From Druceiella hillmani (taxonomy: Eukaryota; Arthropoda; Insecta; Lepidoptera; Hepialidae), in contig JAYKKI010000077.1 of the NCBI GenBank assembly GCA_039881145.1, positions 4,534,501-4,598,500 on the forward strand: a stretch of 64,000 nucleotides of DNA, in the 5' to 3' direction. Positions 1 through 11,463 of this stretch are shown here, in pieces. The translations under genes and the position numbers were made by a program. Positions within the stretch are counted from its first letter, which is position 1. Every line of letters starts with the position of its first letter. The notes under the pieces were generated by a model, which did not search any database, had not been told where the DNA came from, and saw nothing but the letters and a program-made list of their open reading frames with translations.

Positions 1-6
1 TGCTGA

Positions 7-222
7 AGTCGGATTCATCAAAAACATTTCTATTCAAAATATGGTCCCGGTCCTAAAAGTCTGATTCCGTACCTAATAAAGGACTACTTCGATATATTCG
101 TCAAACCACTTATATTTGCAGTAAATTTTTCCCTAAGTCAAGAAAGGAGAATACTCAAAAATAAATGGAATATAGAACCAGAATTGATTAAAGTCAAATA
201 TATGGCAATACGTTTGATATGA
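7..222 (+). pseudogene. LINE reverse transcriptase fragment
   Basis: The frame is open from just after a stop at 4-6 to a stop at 220-222. It includes IPYLIKDYFDIFVKPLIF followed by AVNFSLSQ and a later KNKW. This resembles the stretch of jockey/CR1-type reverse transcriptases in which a 'IP..LIKD....PL...FN.SL' block precedes a 'P..WK' block. The family match is from memory of the pattern. The linker between SLSQ and KNKW does not look like the usual short 'FP..WK' spacing. The piece is cut by the window edge on the left and degenerates after the KNKW. No neighbouring RT motifs follow in frame, so this is a dead fragment. It could be a chance open frame in AT-rich DNA, but the ordered matches argue against that. 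Confidence 0.5.
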
Positions 223-1131
223 TACGTATAAATAATATGAAATAAAATCAATAGAGATACAGAGCATTATTTTATTATAATATTTTATATAAGGTTGAAA
301 CACCATAATCCAAAAAATTTGAAGTTCATATTGTTTTACAGTTCTTCTAATTATACAAAACCTATCTTAAATCATAGTCCGTTACTATAAATTACCTCTC
401 GTTACCATTGTGATAACGACATTTTTCCCTTTTCCAAAAAAATTTCACCTCACAAAAGTTCACCTCGCCAAACATGATTTCGATGAGCCCTGAAAGTATG
501 ACGAAACAATTTCTGTAAAGTAAACATGACTTGATCTTAGTTAGTTTTCTATGAGAACCGAAATATTATCGCATTCTCTATACGAGTAACAAAGCAATAC
601 ACTCTCTAAAAACCAGTTATTAATTTGATACGAAGCAACTTATATTAGTTTATTTCAGATTGTCAGATATTTATGACAAAGATCCCCACATTCCTGAGCT
701 TAGAATATTGTGGGTCTTCTTTTATTCAATACATTTATTGCATATCATTAATTAGGTACGTCTTATTCTTATGCCGATATGTTCAAAGCAGATAAATGAA
801 GAAACTCACGATGTCACTAGAAGCTTCACCGGCTAGAAGGCGCGTGGACAAAATTAATGAAGAGCCACTCCCCAGACAACATTTTGAATGGCCAAGAAAC
901 GGACATTTTTTGCAATCTAGATAAGGTTTTGAAGCTTAAATCTGAAAAATGTATAGGTGGTAAAGCTTTCAATGAAAGTGCAAAAACAAGTGATCGCAAC
1001 AACATTGCTTGAAAATAAAAAAATCGCAGTTTTTAAAACGTCGCACGTATCATGGATAGTGTGGCTGGCTTGAATAAGGCGTAGGGAGAAGGGATGTTCG
1101 TCAAAAATATAGAGTTAGCATTTTTTTCAAA
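223..1131. other. AT-rich non-coding stretch
   Basis: No reading frame, RNA gene or repeat structure that I can support. Frames are short and stop-rich. Confidence 0.5.
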
Positions 1132-1159
1132 TAACACAAGCATTAGAATGCTTGTGTTA
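1132..1159. repeat. perfect 12-bp stem hairpin
   Basis: Arms taacacaagcat (1132-1143) and atgcttgtgtta (1148-1159) are perfect reverse complements around a 4-nt loop. It stands alone in AT-rich DNA. It could be the remnant of a MITE centre. No U tract or gene context suggests a terminator. Confidence 0.7.
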
Positions 1160-1454
1160 GCTGAACTATGGACCGGAGTATGATAAAAAGCTTCAAAAAT
1201 GTTACAGAAAGAAGATGATAATGATGGAGATTATTTAATCTGATAGTAAGTCTGCTTAAGCACAATTATCGTAGTAAAGTTTCTAAGCGTAGCCTAGAAA
1301 GAGGTGACAGTGACTTCAATATAACATTATTTTCTTCAATTTCTAGAACATTTTAAAATCTTTCAAAGCAGAGTGCGAGACCAACATTAGCACAGTATAA
1401 TATTCAAACAATGAGATCAGACTATATTAAACCATGAAATGTGTATAATCTGTT

Positions 1455-2111
1455 TTAGTTTAATTTATTTATTGATGAAGAGTAAATTCTTTGAAGAATA
1501 TTAAACGTCTAATTAATAGAAATTACTTTCAATTACTATTCACTTAACATAGGTGAAAACGTTAGTTTTATTACGGAATGCATTTATAATTACTCATAAA
1601 TGCATAATATGCAATCCAATTTATTGAGTTGCATTCAAATTTCACCATCGCATCATACTCGAGTAAATTTGTGTTAGTTTAATTTATTTATTGATGAAGA
1701 GTAAATTCTTTGAAGAATATTAAACGTCTAATTAATAGAAATTACTTTCAATTACTATTCACTTAACATAGGTGAAAACGTTAGTTTTATTACGGAATGC
1801 ATTTATAATTACTCATAAATGCATAATATGCAATCCAATTTATTGAGTTGCATTCAAATTTCACCATCGCATCATACTCGAGTAAATTTGTGTTAGTTTA
1901 ATTTATTTATTGATGAAGAGTAAATTCTTTGAAGAATATTAAACGTCTAATTAATAGAAATTACTTTCAATTACTATTCACTTAACATAGGTGAAAACGT
2001 TAGTTTTATTACGGAATGCATTTATAATTACTCATAAATGCATAATATGCAATCCAATTTATTGAGTTGCATTCAAATTTCACCATCGCATCATACTCGA
2101 GTAAATTTGTG
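1455..2111. repeat. 219-bp tandem repeat, 3 copies
   Basis: Three consecutive 219-bp units start at 1455, 1674 and 1893. As far as I can read they are identical. Each unit contains a small inverted repeat, gcatttat...ataaatgc. Each ends in gagtaaatttgtg, and the array leaves the repeat at about 2112. No frame runs through it. Identity this complete implies very recent amplification, gene conversion or an assembly effect. A satellite-like or MITE-derived origin is possible. Confidence 0.9.
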
Positions 2112-4127
2112 TAACTTTGTATTACACTTTCATTACTACATTCAAGTTAACAATAAAGAGGCAGATAATAAATGAAAATGGAAATAGGGTTAATAGATAA
2201 TTATTCACAATACTGTGACACAGTTGTCATTGGAGTATTATATGAATCACTTTTATTTTGTTTCTCCTAACAAATCATTTTCGAAAGTACAAATTATTTC
2301 TATTGCTGTGTGTTTCACAAACCGTACTTAAGTACTTATATACGATTATACACTATACACTTATTTCGGTGCTATTAACTAAGGGAACAGATTGGATTTG
2401 ATTATAAAACGTTCTCGTGGAAACACAAAAGTGCAAAACTTTAAAAAAATTATAAAATTCAAAGAATTTATATACGTTTATGTACCGCTGTTTATCCCAT
2501 ATAATTCATAATTGAGTTCCAATTTTTTCAATAAAATATGAAGAGTAATATTTTATTTACTTATAAAGGAAAAAATCATATATAAAAATAATTCCAAACG
2601 AAAAATTGAAGAAGAAAAAATAATTTTCATCGAAATATGTAGAAACATATTAAAGTAGAAATAAAATTAAAATGATATCTATTCGTCACTGTTAAATATT
2701 GTCATGTATAATGTAATTTACTTACGTATATTGTCATGTTTAATTTTCGAACGAGTGCAGTTTAGAAAAAAATGCGAATTTCACTTATATTTTAATAAAA
2801 GGATATACATAAAAAACGAGGTATTTTAAAAAATGGTCCCGTCACAATTATTTTATTATGAACAATTTATTAGATAAAAGAATTGCTCACAATAATTTCC
2901 CCATTTTACGCATTGCAGATTTTCATCGCTATTTCGCTTTAAATGTATAATTAGATATTATATACTTAACAAACCTATAAATATGAATGGTTATAACAAG
3001 AGAAAAGTTAAATAAGATATTAATAAAAGTTTCCAAAAAAAAGTTTAAAAAGTGACTTATATCTCACATTAACAAAAACATTCAAAAACATCACACAAAA
3101 CAATTTTACCAACCTTACAAATTTATTATTACATCTTTAGTTCATGATTATAAATTGATTATTTGGTACAATTGGATTTTAGCAACAATACAAATTTCAC
3201 TTTTTTTCAACCCAAAAACATGAAGTGTTAAGCAAGTAAAGAGGATCCATGAAATTATCATTAAAAAAATGTATTCATCACGAAATCTAAATATTTAAAC
3301 ATCATAATTATTTACCTTTTTAACACGCTGTAAATTGTTTTTATTAACATTTCTATTTAGATACTTGTTGAGTGTGTGGTATACAAATATAAATTTAAAA
3401 TTAAAAATATTTCAGCAATAATACAAATATTCGTTGCAAGTAAATTTGGTTAAAATATTTTTTTATAATAAAATAATCATGAATGAGCCCCATTCTTTTT
3501 AAATACGTCATTTTTTATGTATAATCTTTAACTTATAAAAATAATTAAAATTAGCATTTTTGCTGTACTGGACTCATACTACACAGTTATATATTATAAG
3601 CAAATTTTCGAAATATGATACGATAGTTATTGTGTAGTAAATTATAAAAATACTTCAATAAAAAGGAAATTAAAATTTTACAGATTTCCAATATCTAATT
3701 GAAAATTAGATAAAAAAGTAAATGGATAGCTGCTGTAAAATGCATTCCTTCTGATATTGTTCGAGGTTGTAAGGTTATAATATGGGTATATACCTGTACA
3801 TTGATTAGTGTACTCATTTTCTTGTGCTGAAAAAAGACACACTTACAGAAATTTACTTAGATATGTTTCTGTAATTTACAAAAAATAACAAGATCAACAA
3901 TCTAACTTTACATAATTTTCTCAAAAGCACACATAATACTTATTGTTGTTTGACAAAAATAACTAAGGAACAATTGAAACGTAGTTAGGAATATAATATA
4001 AAAAAAAATGCGTGTAATATATTTCACAGTCGATGTTTTTCATTACTTTTATATAACTCACATAAACATTTTCCAGAACCGTAATTTGAAGCGTACAAAT
4101 AAAATTGTTGTGCCTTTAAATTTGCAG
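2112..4127. other. AT-rich non-coding stretch
   Basis: About 2 kb of very AT-rich DNA with homopolymer runs and no supported gene, repeat array or RNA. It could be intronic, given the exon-like island that follows it. Confidence 0.5.
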
Positions 4128-4165
4128 ACACTAGTGGCGCTGATGTCACGCACCCCGGCCAATAC
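4128..4165 (+). other. candidate 38-nt internal exon
   Basis: A GC-rich 38-nt island sits in very AT-rich DNA. It is preceded by a plausible acceptor (tgcctttaaatttgcag, ending at 4127) and followed directly by a consensus donor (gtaagttat from 4166). One frame is open without a stop and ends on the donor, reading TSGADVTHPGQY after two bases. A second frame, TLVALMSRTPAN, is also open. The third has a stop. I do not recognise the peptide. The base composition contrast and the splice signals on both sides are seen directly. That it is a coding or UTR microexon of a gene with very large introns is inference. It could be a chance island. Confidence 0.4.
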
Positions 4166-4748
4166 GTAAGTTATTTGTGTTTATAATAACATTATTTCAA
4201 TTATTAAAAATAAAATCACAACGTTAAATTAAATACTATTGTAGGTTGTCAACGTTTACTAAAACATATCATCTGTTTTTTTATATTTTACATTTGAGTA
4301 AACAATTAAAAGTGATTTTGAACAATAACTTGAATATCGTGTAAAAATACATAAGAAGGAACCCTAAAGAAGTTAATATACACAAGAAAGAACCCTAAAG
4401 AAGGTAAATTGCCAGCGTGCGGATTCGTAGTGCCCCACCATACACCTGATTTTTCATATTGAAAATATTAAAATTGATTCCATTATTTTTAGTTACCGTT
4501 TTTTTTAGTTATTCGTTCCTTGTTATAAAAACTCTCTATATCGTAAAAATAACAATACTCTTAGTTCCACTATAAAAGTTTTTAACTATAAGTAAAAAAT
4601 ATATTATATTTGCGTGTAAAAACTTTATAATGGCGGAACGGCGAGCAGAATTAGATATGAAAAGCTAATATTAAAGTGAAAAATAACAATAAAATGACAG
4701 AGCATAAGACTACTTATGAAGGATTGCGCGTAATAAATTTCTGTCTCA

Positions 4749-4836
4749 TTGCTCTCATACTTTCTCGTGTGATGCGAGTGAGACGAGATATATTGCTCTC
4801 ATACTTTCTCGTGTGATGCGAGTGAGACGAGATATA
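4749..4836. repeat. 44-bp direct duplication
   Basis: Two adjacent copies of a 44-bp unit (4749-4792 and 4793-4836), identical by eye. The unit contains a loose inverted pair, tctcgt...acgaga. The 96-residue minus-strand frame that crosses it is explained by the duplication and has no recognisable domain. Confidence 0.85.
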
Positions 4837-5221
4837 AATTACCTTTGTACCGTTGCCGTTTTGCGTGGAAGCACCTGTGTCGGTCGTTTTTTTTAAGAAA
4901 GCGTAACGTTTCGCCACTTGAGTTATTCCGTTTTTCCAAAGGCTTATAAAAGAAAATAATTTAAAATGATTTTTGTACACATCAGACCCCATGAAAATTT
5001 GCATAATCTGTTTTAATCGATACTGATTTTTTTAGCATTCTCCTTTATCCATCCATTTTTTAAGATTTCCCGGATAATACTTGTTTTCAAATCCGGTTTA
5101 AGTCCAATGTGAAAAATTATACATCTATAGGTCTTCATTCGCAAAAATATTTTTTCTCTATTTGTAAATCCAGTCCCAGCCGATGAGCAGCCAGACGGTT
5201 TCGATTCAATGCATTCCACTG

Positions 5222-6275
5222 TTAATAATCTTAATACTTTTGGGGATTTATCTGGCTAGGGAGTTGGATTGAAGTTGATAAGTGGATGCAGTCTATTTTG
5301 ATTTTAAACGGACATTTGACAGAGTCGAAATAAAATTCCTATTTTCTTACGGGTTCATTAACGATACATCCAGTTTGGAAATTTCGAATTCCAACCTTAT
5401 ATAACAACATCTGGTGCAGCCTACTTAGTTATTTAGTATCACTTTTACTTCGGTTTATAATAAATGACTTGCCTCTAGTTGTCAGTACTGTTAGCTGCCT
5501 TCTCTTTATGTCAATAGTAATTTTAATAACGAGCTGTTCCGTGATAAAGCTACTCAGTATTTCACTGGAGCCTGCGCAATAAGTTTTTACATTTTAATTC
5601 AAGCAAATGTTTCAAATTGAAATTGACATGACTGACTCTCACTTACATTTCTCCTTGTATGCAGTTATGAGATAGATGTAATTACGCTTGAGACGGTTTC
5701 ATTATTGGGGAATCACGGTGTAATTATAGATAATCATCTTACATTTCACAGTCATATCATTGAAATCTGTCAGATTGCCTGTATAAGATAATAGGATTTG
5801 TTATAGGCCATTCTCACGATTTTCATGACATCGAATATATCGAATGTGTTTGATAAACTCTCTCGTCCGTAGTATTCTGGAAACATTTCGCTGAATATAC
5901 ATTCATAACCTTAATTTTGAATAGCGCTTTATGCTCCTGATTTTTACGTGGGAGGACGATTTCATACTTTATTTCACCTGCCTAGAGCACGCCCGAATAT
6001 ACTGCAGCGTCCAGCCACAATATTACGATATGAGACCAGCCATGATGTTTCTTTTTCAACTACACTGACCGCTTAAGGAATGTGTTACGGGTGCATTTGG
6101 TTGTTTACGACAGTTCACTAGTTAGAGAGATGTTTATTCGAATTGCTGTATGTGTTTATCTCATTCGATATTGTTGTTACCGCATCTTGTAACTATTTAC
6201 TTTTGTGGTATCTTCACATATTTAACGCGTTGGACAAGTTTCTGAGTCGGGCATATAAATGATCAATAAATAAAT
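5222..6275 (+). pseudogene. decayed jockey/CR1-type LINE, RT 3' half
   Basis: Several reverse-transcriptase landmarks appear in the correct order but in shifting frames. YFDFKRTFDRVE (from 5294) is the 'DF.RAFD.V' block with the first catalytic Asp. FIINDLPLVV (from 5454) is the 'INDLP' block that precedes the usual FADD motif. ETVSLLGN...IIDNHLTFHSHI (from 5690) matches the 'LG..ID..L.F..HI' block after the palm. Further down, LPRARPNILQRP-like text resembles the C-terminal tail. The FADD catalytic motif itself is not intact and many stops occur. A (aataaataaatg) tail near 6260-6275 fits a LINE 3' end. The clade is uncertain between jockey and CR1. It is non-autonomous and dead. Confidence 0.75.
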
Positions 6276-6644
6276 GATTGCTCATACTCGTATATGTAAA
6301 TTGGGAAGAGATATTTTCGCATATACTATTACGGGGTGACAACCTCGCGATAGATTTTTTAAATTAAGCTACGATTCTATTACAGATTTTTCAATTTTTC
6401 CCCCTCTATCTAAATCTCCAAACAATTCTAAGTACTAGTATGTTAAAATTTGGTTGCCATTATTTCAATTAACTTGCAACGTTAATTTTAAGAGATACAA
6501 ACAACCCACTGAATTCTATTTTATGTAGGATATCGCAACATGCGCTTAACCAGTTCTATGTTTTGGAATAAAATCGAAAACCATTTTAATATAAATATAA
6601 TTAAGTGATAACTTAAACATTTTTATTTATACTCAGTATAATAG

Positions 6645-6678
6645 TACTTCGATATTACATTGGCGTAATATCGAAGTA
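6645..6678. repeat. perfect 14-bp stem hairpin
   Basis: Arms tacttcgatattac and gtaatatcgaagta flank a 6-nt loop. It lies about 200 bp left of the foldback element and is unrelated to it by sequence. It is possibly a MITE centre. Confidence 0.75.
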
Positions 6679-6883
6679 AAATTAAAATATATATACAAAT
6701 ACATATATACTATGCATTACATCCCATATATCAATATGCTATATATTATAATACGTAGTTTTGTTTGTCTAAACATTTAAGGACTTTATTTTAAATTTTT
6801 TTCGAACTCCACGTTTGTGATTAACATTGCAATTATTAAGTATATAATCGAATATATTTGGCGTTAATTTTGTAGAAATTCAT

Positions 6884-7377
6884 TATTCACAATTAAATGA
6901 AACTACGTGATGTAGTGTTGTTTCTACTTTCTTTAATTTCTTTACCACGACCTAGGTTTCGTTGTATTACAACCTTTTCGGGTGGGCTATTAGCACATAT
7001 TATATCAGCAGCTTTGTGTTTAGTAAGTGCGTCCTGGTTATTGAATGCGATCGTGGTATCTACTACTAGTTTCTTTTCGTGAGAGTGCGGTGGGAGTATT
7101 ATATTTAAATCCTTTATTTAAAAGTTCTAGTTCTTTATTATTAAATATTGATTTTGAAAGGTTTACTGTTCTAGGAAAAAACATTGAATCACTAGAAGTA
7201 GATACCACGATTGCATTCAGTAACCAGGATGCACTTACTAAACAAAAAGCTGCTGACATAATATGTGCTAATAGCCCACCTGAAGATGTTGTAATACAAA
7301 TAAACCTAGGCCGTGGTAAAGAACTTAAAGAAAGTAGAAATAATACTACATCACGTAGTTTCATTTAATCGTGAATA
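6884..7377. mobile_element. foldback element, copy A (full length)
   Basis: The left arm (6884-7070) and right arm (7191-7377) are each 187 bp and are near-perfect reverse complements around a 120-bp spacer. The termini read tattcac(a/g)attaaatgaaac inward. A leader just outside the left end (about 6855-6883, including ggcgttaattttgtag) is shared with the copies at 15253, 30855 and 32556 but has no counterpart on the right. The arms hold smaller palindromes, actacgtgatgtagt and gttgtattacaac. A 107-residue frame runs across spacer and right arm (7045-7368) and mirror frames cross the left arm. I recognise no domain and regard these frames as by-products of the palindrome. No clear target duplication is visible at this copy. 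Long arms fit a foldback or Mutator-like element, but no transposase links it to a superfamily. Confidence 0.85.
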
Positions 7378-7877
7378 CGTTTCTTCTATTACATTAAATG
7401 CTCAAAATACCTTTCCCTACTTCTTTTGTACGACTAGCGTCTTCGATAAAAAAAGTCTTGTTTCTTACCACTTCAGACGAATGGTGTAATTTTCACTGGA
7501 CAGAAATCTATTCGTCATTGATAGTCAGCAGGTAGCAGTGCTCGCACTCATTGTACACGATACGGGTACAAATTATTTCTTCTTAAAATGCGGTGCACCT
7601 CTTGCGACACCGGCAGTCGAATCCACCGACCGCGAGAAGAAGTTTCTTCCGCTTCGGCCAGCACTTGACACTCATCAACATTTTCGGGTCTTCTTTCAGG
7701 AACTATATTTCCAGGAACTTCATCCTTAGATAGTCAAATTGTATTATTTACACGAAGAAAGACTGCGATTAAGATAGCGCTTGCGATACGTACGTGCGGT
7801 TTGCCGGGCATTCCCATCACATAGCCCGTAAATGAAACACATTTCTGCTTATTCACGAGCAGTGTGGGTCTGAGGCA
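7378..7877 (-). pseudogene. decayed IS630/mariner-type transposase
   Basis: Read on the minus strand, an ATG at 7877 opens MPQTHTARE, then AEMCFIYGLCDGNARQTAR, matching the N-terminal helix-turn-helix domain found in many insect transposases (known to me as the DUF4817 type). The next intact block includes SSRGRWIRLPVSQEVHRILR and RRNNLYPYRVQ, then VRALLPADYQ and IDFC. This matches the second DNA-binding helix and the 'YPYH.Q.VQ.L...DY..R..FC' linker before the DDE domain. A final KEVGKGILSI resembles the 'DEA.FTREG..N' region near the second catalytic Asp, with frameshifts. At least three in-frame stops and the loss of the C-terminal catalytic part make it non-functional. It ends at the right terminus of foldback copy A, which may have truncated it. 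Confidence 0.7.
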
Positions 7878-8041
7878 TTTTACAATGCAATTGGTCAAAT
7901 AATATCCAAATTACAAGCACAAACAAGGTCCAATTCAAGCGTAAGTCAACAAATAAAAATAATGGCAGGGAAAAAACAGCAAAACCACACTGTTAGCTCC
8001 GAGCGCTAAGCGAGTCACTAAAGAAGCGAAGTTGTCGAGGA

Positions 8042-8075
8042 TTTCTACTTTCTTTACCACGACCTAGGTTTCGTT
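8042..8075. mobile_element. 34-bp fragment of the foldback family
   Basis: This short piece matches the foldback left arm (ctactttcttt then accacgacctaggtttcgtt) with a 9-bp internal gap. It lies upstream of the decayed transposase. It is too long to be a chance match. It may be a residue of excision or recombination. Confidence 0.65.
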
Positions 8076-8266
8076 ATTGAAGGAGTAGAGGAGGTCGCTT
8101 GACGGCCGAGAACAACAAAAAGACCATACGAGTGCGAAAGAGATAGCGAAAAAATTCTGATAAGTCGTTGTTCTGATTGTAAGCATTTCTGCAAATGCGG
8201 AGTTATTTCAATAAAGGAAGCATTTTTCAAATGTTTACAGAATTAATTGTAACAATGTTACCTTTT

Positions 8267-8805
8267 TGGAACCTGTGTGAATTTGAAATGTTTTAGAAAT
8301 AAAGTTCCTCGAGGTTGCCATACATTTTTTTTACACTAGCATTGTTCATAAATAACTTTTCACGTTTTGTAATTGAAAAAAATTAAGAAGTTATCTTAAA
8401 GAACGAATGTTCTCTTAAAGATCTTGGACAATAAAAATACAGAAATAGTAATGCAACCTAATATTTTTTTATAGGGAGTAATAAAAATTTTAAAAAATTA
8501 ATATAATAGAATCTGTGTGAATTGTAGATGTTTTTGAAATAAAGATCCACAAGGTTGCCATAATTTTTATAAACTAGCATTGTTCAAAAATCGCTTTTCA
8601 TATTTTATAATTAAAAAACGCACAGGTTTCAGCGTTTAATTTTTATGTTGCCACTAATAACGAATGAATAACATTTTAATTAGGAAGACGAATGTTCTCT
8701 TAACGATCTTGGAAAATGAAAAAGGAGAAATAGTAATAGCACCTAATAAAATGTTTTTTTTTATAGTGAGTAACAAAATTTAAAAAAATTAAATAATCAT
8801 GTTTC
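8267..8805. repeat. diverged direct duplication (~240 and ~300 bp)
   Basis: Copy 1 (8267-8506) and copy 2 (8507-8805) share landmarks in the same order: cctgtgtgaatt, ggttgccata, actagcattgttca, acgaatgttctcttaa, gatcttgga and agaaatagtaat. Copy 2 holds an extra ~60 bp in the middle. There is no coding potential. The divergence shows it is old compared with the 219-bp array. Confidence 0.75.
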
Positions 8806-8862
8806 TAAAACTATTAGGCTCAAGATAATACGACCATTGTTTCGTAAGTGTAAATAGCCTCC

Positions 8863-8873
<11 letters not shown>

Positions 8874-8925
<52 letters not shown>

Positions 8926-8940
8926 TTATATATATATATT

Positions 8941-8999
<59 letters not shown>

Positions 9000-9010
9000 T
9001 TATATATATA

Positions 9011-9056
<46 letters not shown>
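8874..9056. repeat. (TA)n microsatellite, long
   Basis: About 180 bp of TA dinucleotides interrupted by tatttat variants. The open frame through it is an artefact of the repeat. Confidence 0.95.
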
Positions 9057-9057
<1 letters not shown>

Positions 9058-9642
9058 TATCTTCGCTTACAGAGGATAATATTATGAATTACGAAGGCTT
9101 ATTAATGATTAAGAAGGCTTACAGGGATCTAGGATCCCACAGGTAGGATTTCTACATTTTTCATGACAATGAGTGTTTAACTTTCTTCGACTTTATTCAA
9201 CTTGCCAGTCCGTAATATTCTTGAAACCCGTGCAGTCATTTGGTCTCCACGTGGAGTGATTCATTATTATTCATGCGATTTCATGCAGAAGTGGAGTAGC
9301 TCGATTCTCTCGAAAGTATTAAAAAAGTTGAATATATAAAAATATATTACCCCTATGTAACGATACTCAACGGAATGTACGAAAAAAAAGTTATACCATT
9401 TTACATGTATAGCATATGTATGGTATTTTACATGTATACCATTTTACCTGTACTGTATGAGTACTACATAGTATACTGTATGAAATCTCCATATATTTTA
9501 TATATTTTATTCTAGATCTATCTAATAACATATTCCTATTGCTCCTCCAGTATTACATATTCTTGTGATTATCTTCTACAGGTCAGAAGGAGATAGTCCC
9601 ACGTAACAAGTAGGAATGGTATATCAATGCCTATAATTAGGT

Positions 9643-9644
<2 letters not shown>

Positions 9645-9716
<72 letters not shown>
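9645..9716. repeat. compound (CA)n(TA)n microsatellite
   Basis: CA repeats run to about 9679 and then change directly to AT repeats ending at about 9716. Confidence 0.95.
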
Positions 9717-9717
<1 letters not shown>

Positions 9718-9721
<4 letters not shown>

Positions 9722-11080
9722 CAGTGGGCTTTCGAAATTAACGGATCACCGAAAAACAATGAAACTTTTCCCGGTTTTTGAAACGCCATGTCAGCCATTC
9801 AATTTGTTGCATACCTTTTGCACACCATTGGGAATCTATAATAAAAACACTCACAAAAATAAAAGGGATAAGTTTCGGCATAAGCTCATACTCAATAAAA
9901 CACAATTATTTTTAGCGATAATATAGCATTTCGGACATCGGGAAAGTTTTGCAATGTTTTTGAAAGTCAATTTAATAAGGGACGTGTTTATTATTACATG
10001 AGTTTCTATGCGTTACACTAAACAGAACATATTAAGGAACTATATGAAAATTCTTAAACATTTCTGGAAGATTTTCGATTCCAACGAAAAGAAAATTACA
10101 TTTTTCACAGAAACACGCTCGAAATGTACTATGTATGAAATAATTTCGCGTATAAAACTTTTAATAACAACTTTTTATACACGAAATTATTTCTAACACA
10201 ATAAGAATGTAACAACCGTTTGGAAAATGTCAATATATTCTTTAATATAGTTAAGGCCACTTTTTGAATGTACTATTTTTCGAAAGTGATACGCTCTTTA
10301 GACGTACAGTAGTGAAATGGTCAGATTTAATTTGGTCATGATGACACGTTGGCTTGTTTATATCAGTCAGTTTAAAAATAAAACACGTGAGAGAAGATTG
10401 ATTATAAAACACAAGTAGATTTAAAATCATGGTCTTAAAGAACGATTATAATGATGCCCTCGATAAAATTAGGTCATAGTACGAAAAGGTTTTTTAAAAT
10501 TGTTTGCAAAAATTTTTAAATTAACAGTATTTTGTAAGTTGGGTGAGTCCTCTTGATGATGATTTTGGCAGGAAATGTCTCGAAATCAATGCAATAAAAT
10601 TACTTAGTCCAAAGTTTTCGCTTTGTGAAAAACCAATCTAACGGCATTCCACTAGATGGTACGGATATTTTTTTTATTTTCATGTGCCTTTTATTCTTTA
10701 AGAGCCTGTGTAAAAAATATTTCTAAGTTGAGAAACTTGTTAATTTTCAATAAAGAACACGTTCAATTTCATTCGATAGCTAGCGATATTTTTACACCAT
10801 AGTAATATTTATTGGGAACAATACGTGTAATTATTGGTTCACTTTCACAGTTTTATATCTTCTACTTTTATGGTTGGTGCCTCAAAATTAAAAACAGAAA
10901 CCTTAAAAGATGACCTAATATGTGTCCTTTTAAGGTTTCCATTTTTCACGTGTTTGTCTGTGAAAGCGATTTTTTTCTTGAAATTTAGTATAATAATAGA
11001 TCAAATCAACCTGCATTTATTTTCATAGTACCTGATACTTTAAAATATGTATATGATCGATTATTCAATTTTTTTTAGTG
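9718..11080. other. AT-rich non-coding stretch
   Basis: Short frames only (99, 62 and 64 residues), without recognisable domains. The only structure I see is the inverted repeat at 10137-10193. Confidence 0.5.
10137..10193. repeat. 21-bp inverted repeat, one mismatch
   Basis: The left arm 10137-10157 (gaaataatttcgcgtataaaa) and right arm 10173-10193 pair with a single mismatch around a 15-bp loop. It is possibly a small MITE. No flanking duplication is evident. Confidence 0.75.
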
Positions 11081-11424
11081 TTTTTGAAGTAAAACTTCTT
11101 TACGCACGCTTGACTTGGGGAGTAAGCTGGTGAATGCCTGATGAGAGCGTTACGAAAAGTGTGATCGGGCGAGGCGAACGGAAGTTGAGAGGGAGATATA
11201 AGTTAGTGAAGACAGAAAGAGAGAGAGTTACGTTTCGTATATTACTGTAGGGACAAGAGAGAGAGGTGCGAGCACACCTTTTCTTTCTCTCTTTCTCTTA
11301 TAGCCAGTTATGTTTCGTATATCTAAGACACAGTGCAAGCCTATTATCTGTATCATACTGTAGGAGCAAGAGAGAGCAGTGCGCGCGCACATTTTCGTTC
11401 CCTCTTCCTCTCATAGCCAGTGCA

Positions 11425-11463
<39 letters not shown>

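Noticed and set aside
1455..2111. CRISPR array
   Set aside because: Direct tandem 219-bp units without spacers in a eukaryotic context.
7045..7368. 107-residue frame across the foldback spacer and right arm as a gene
   Set aside because: Mirror frames occur on the other arm and strand because of the palindrome. No domain is recognised and the shorter copies C and D lose the frame.
8940..9146. Tyr/Ile repeat peptide
   Set aside because: Translation of a (TA)n microsatellite.
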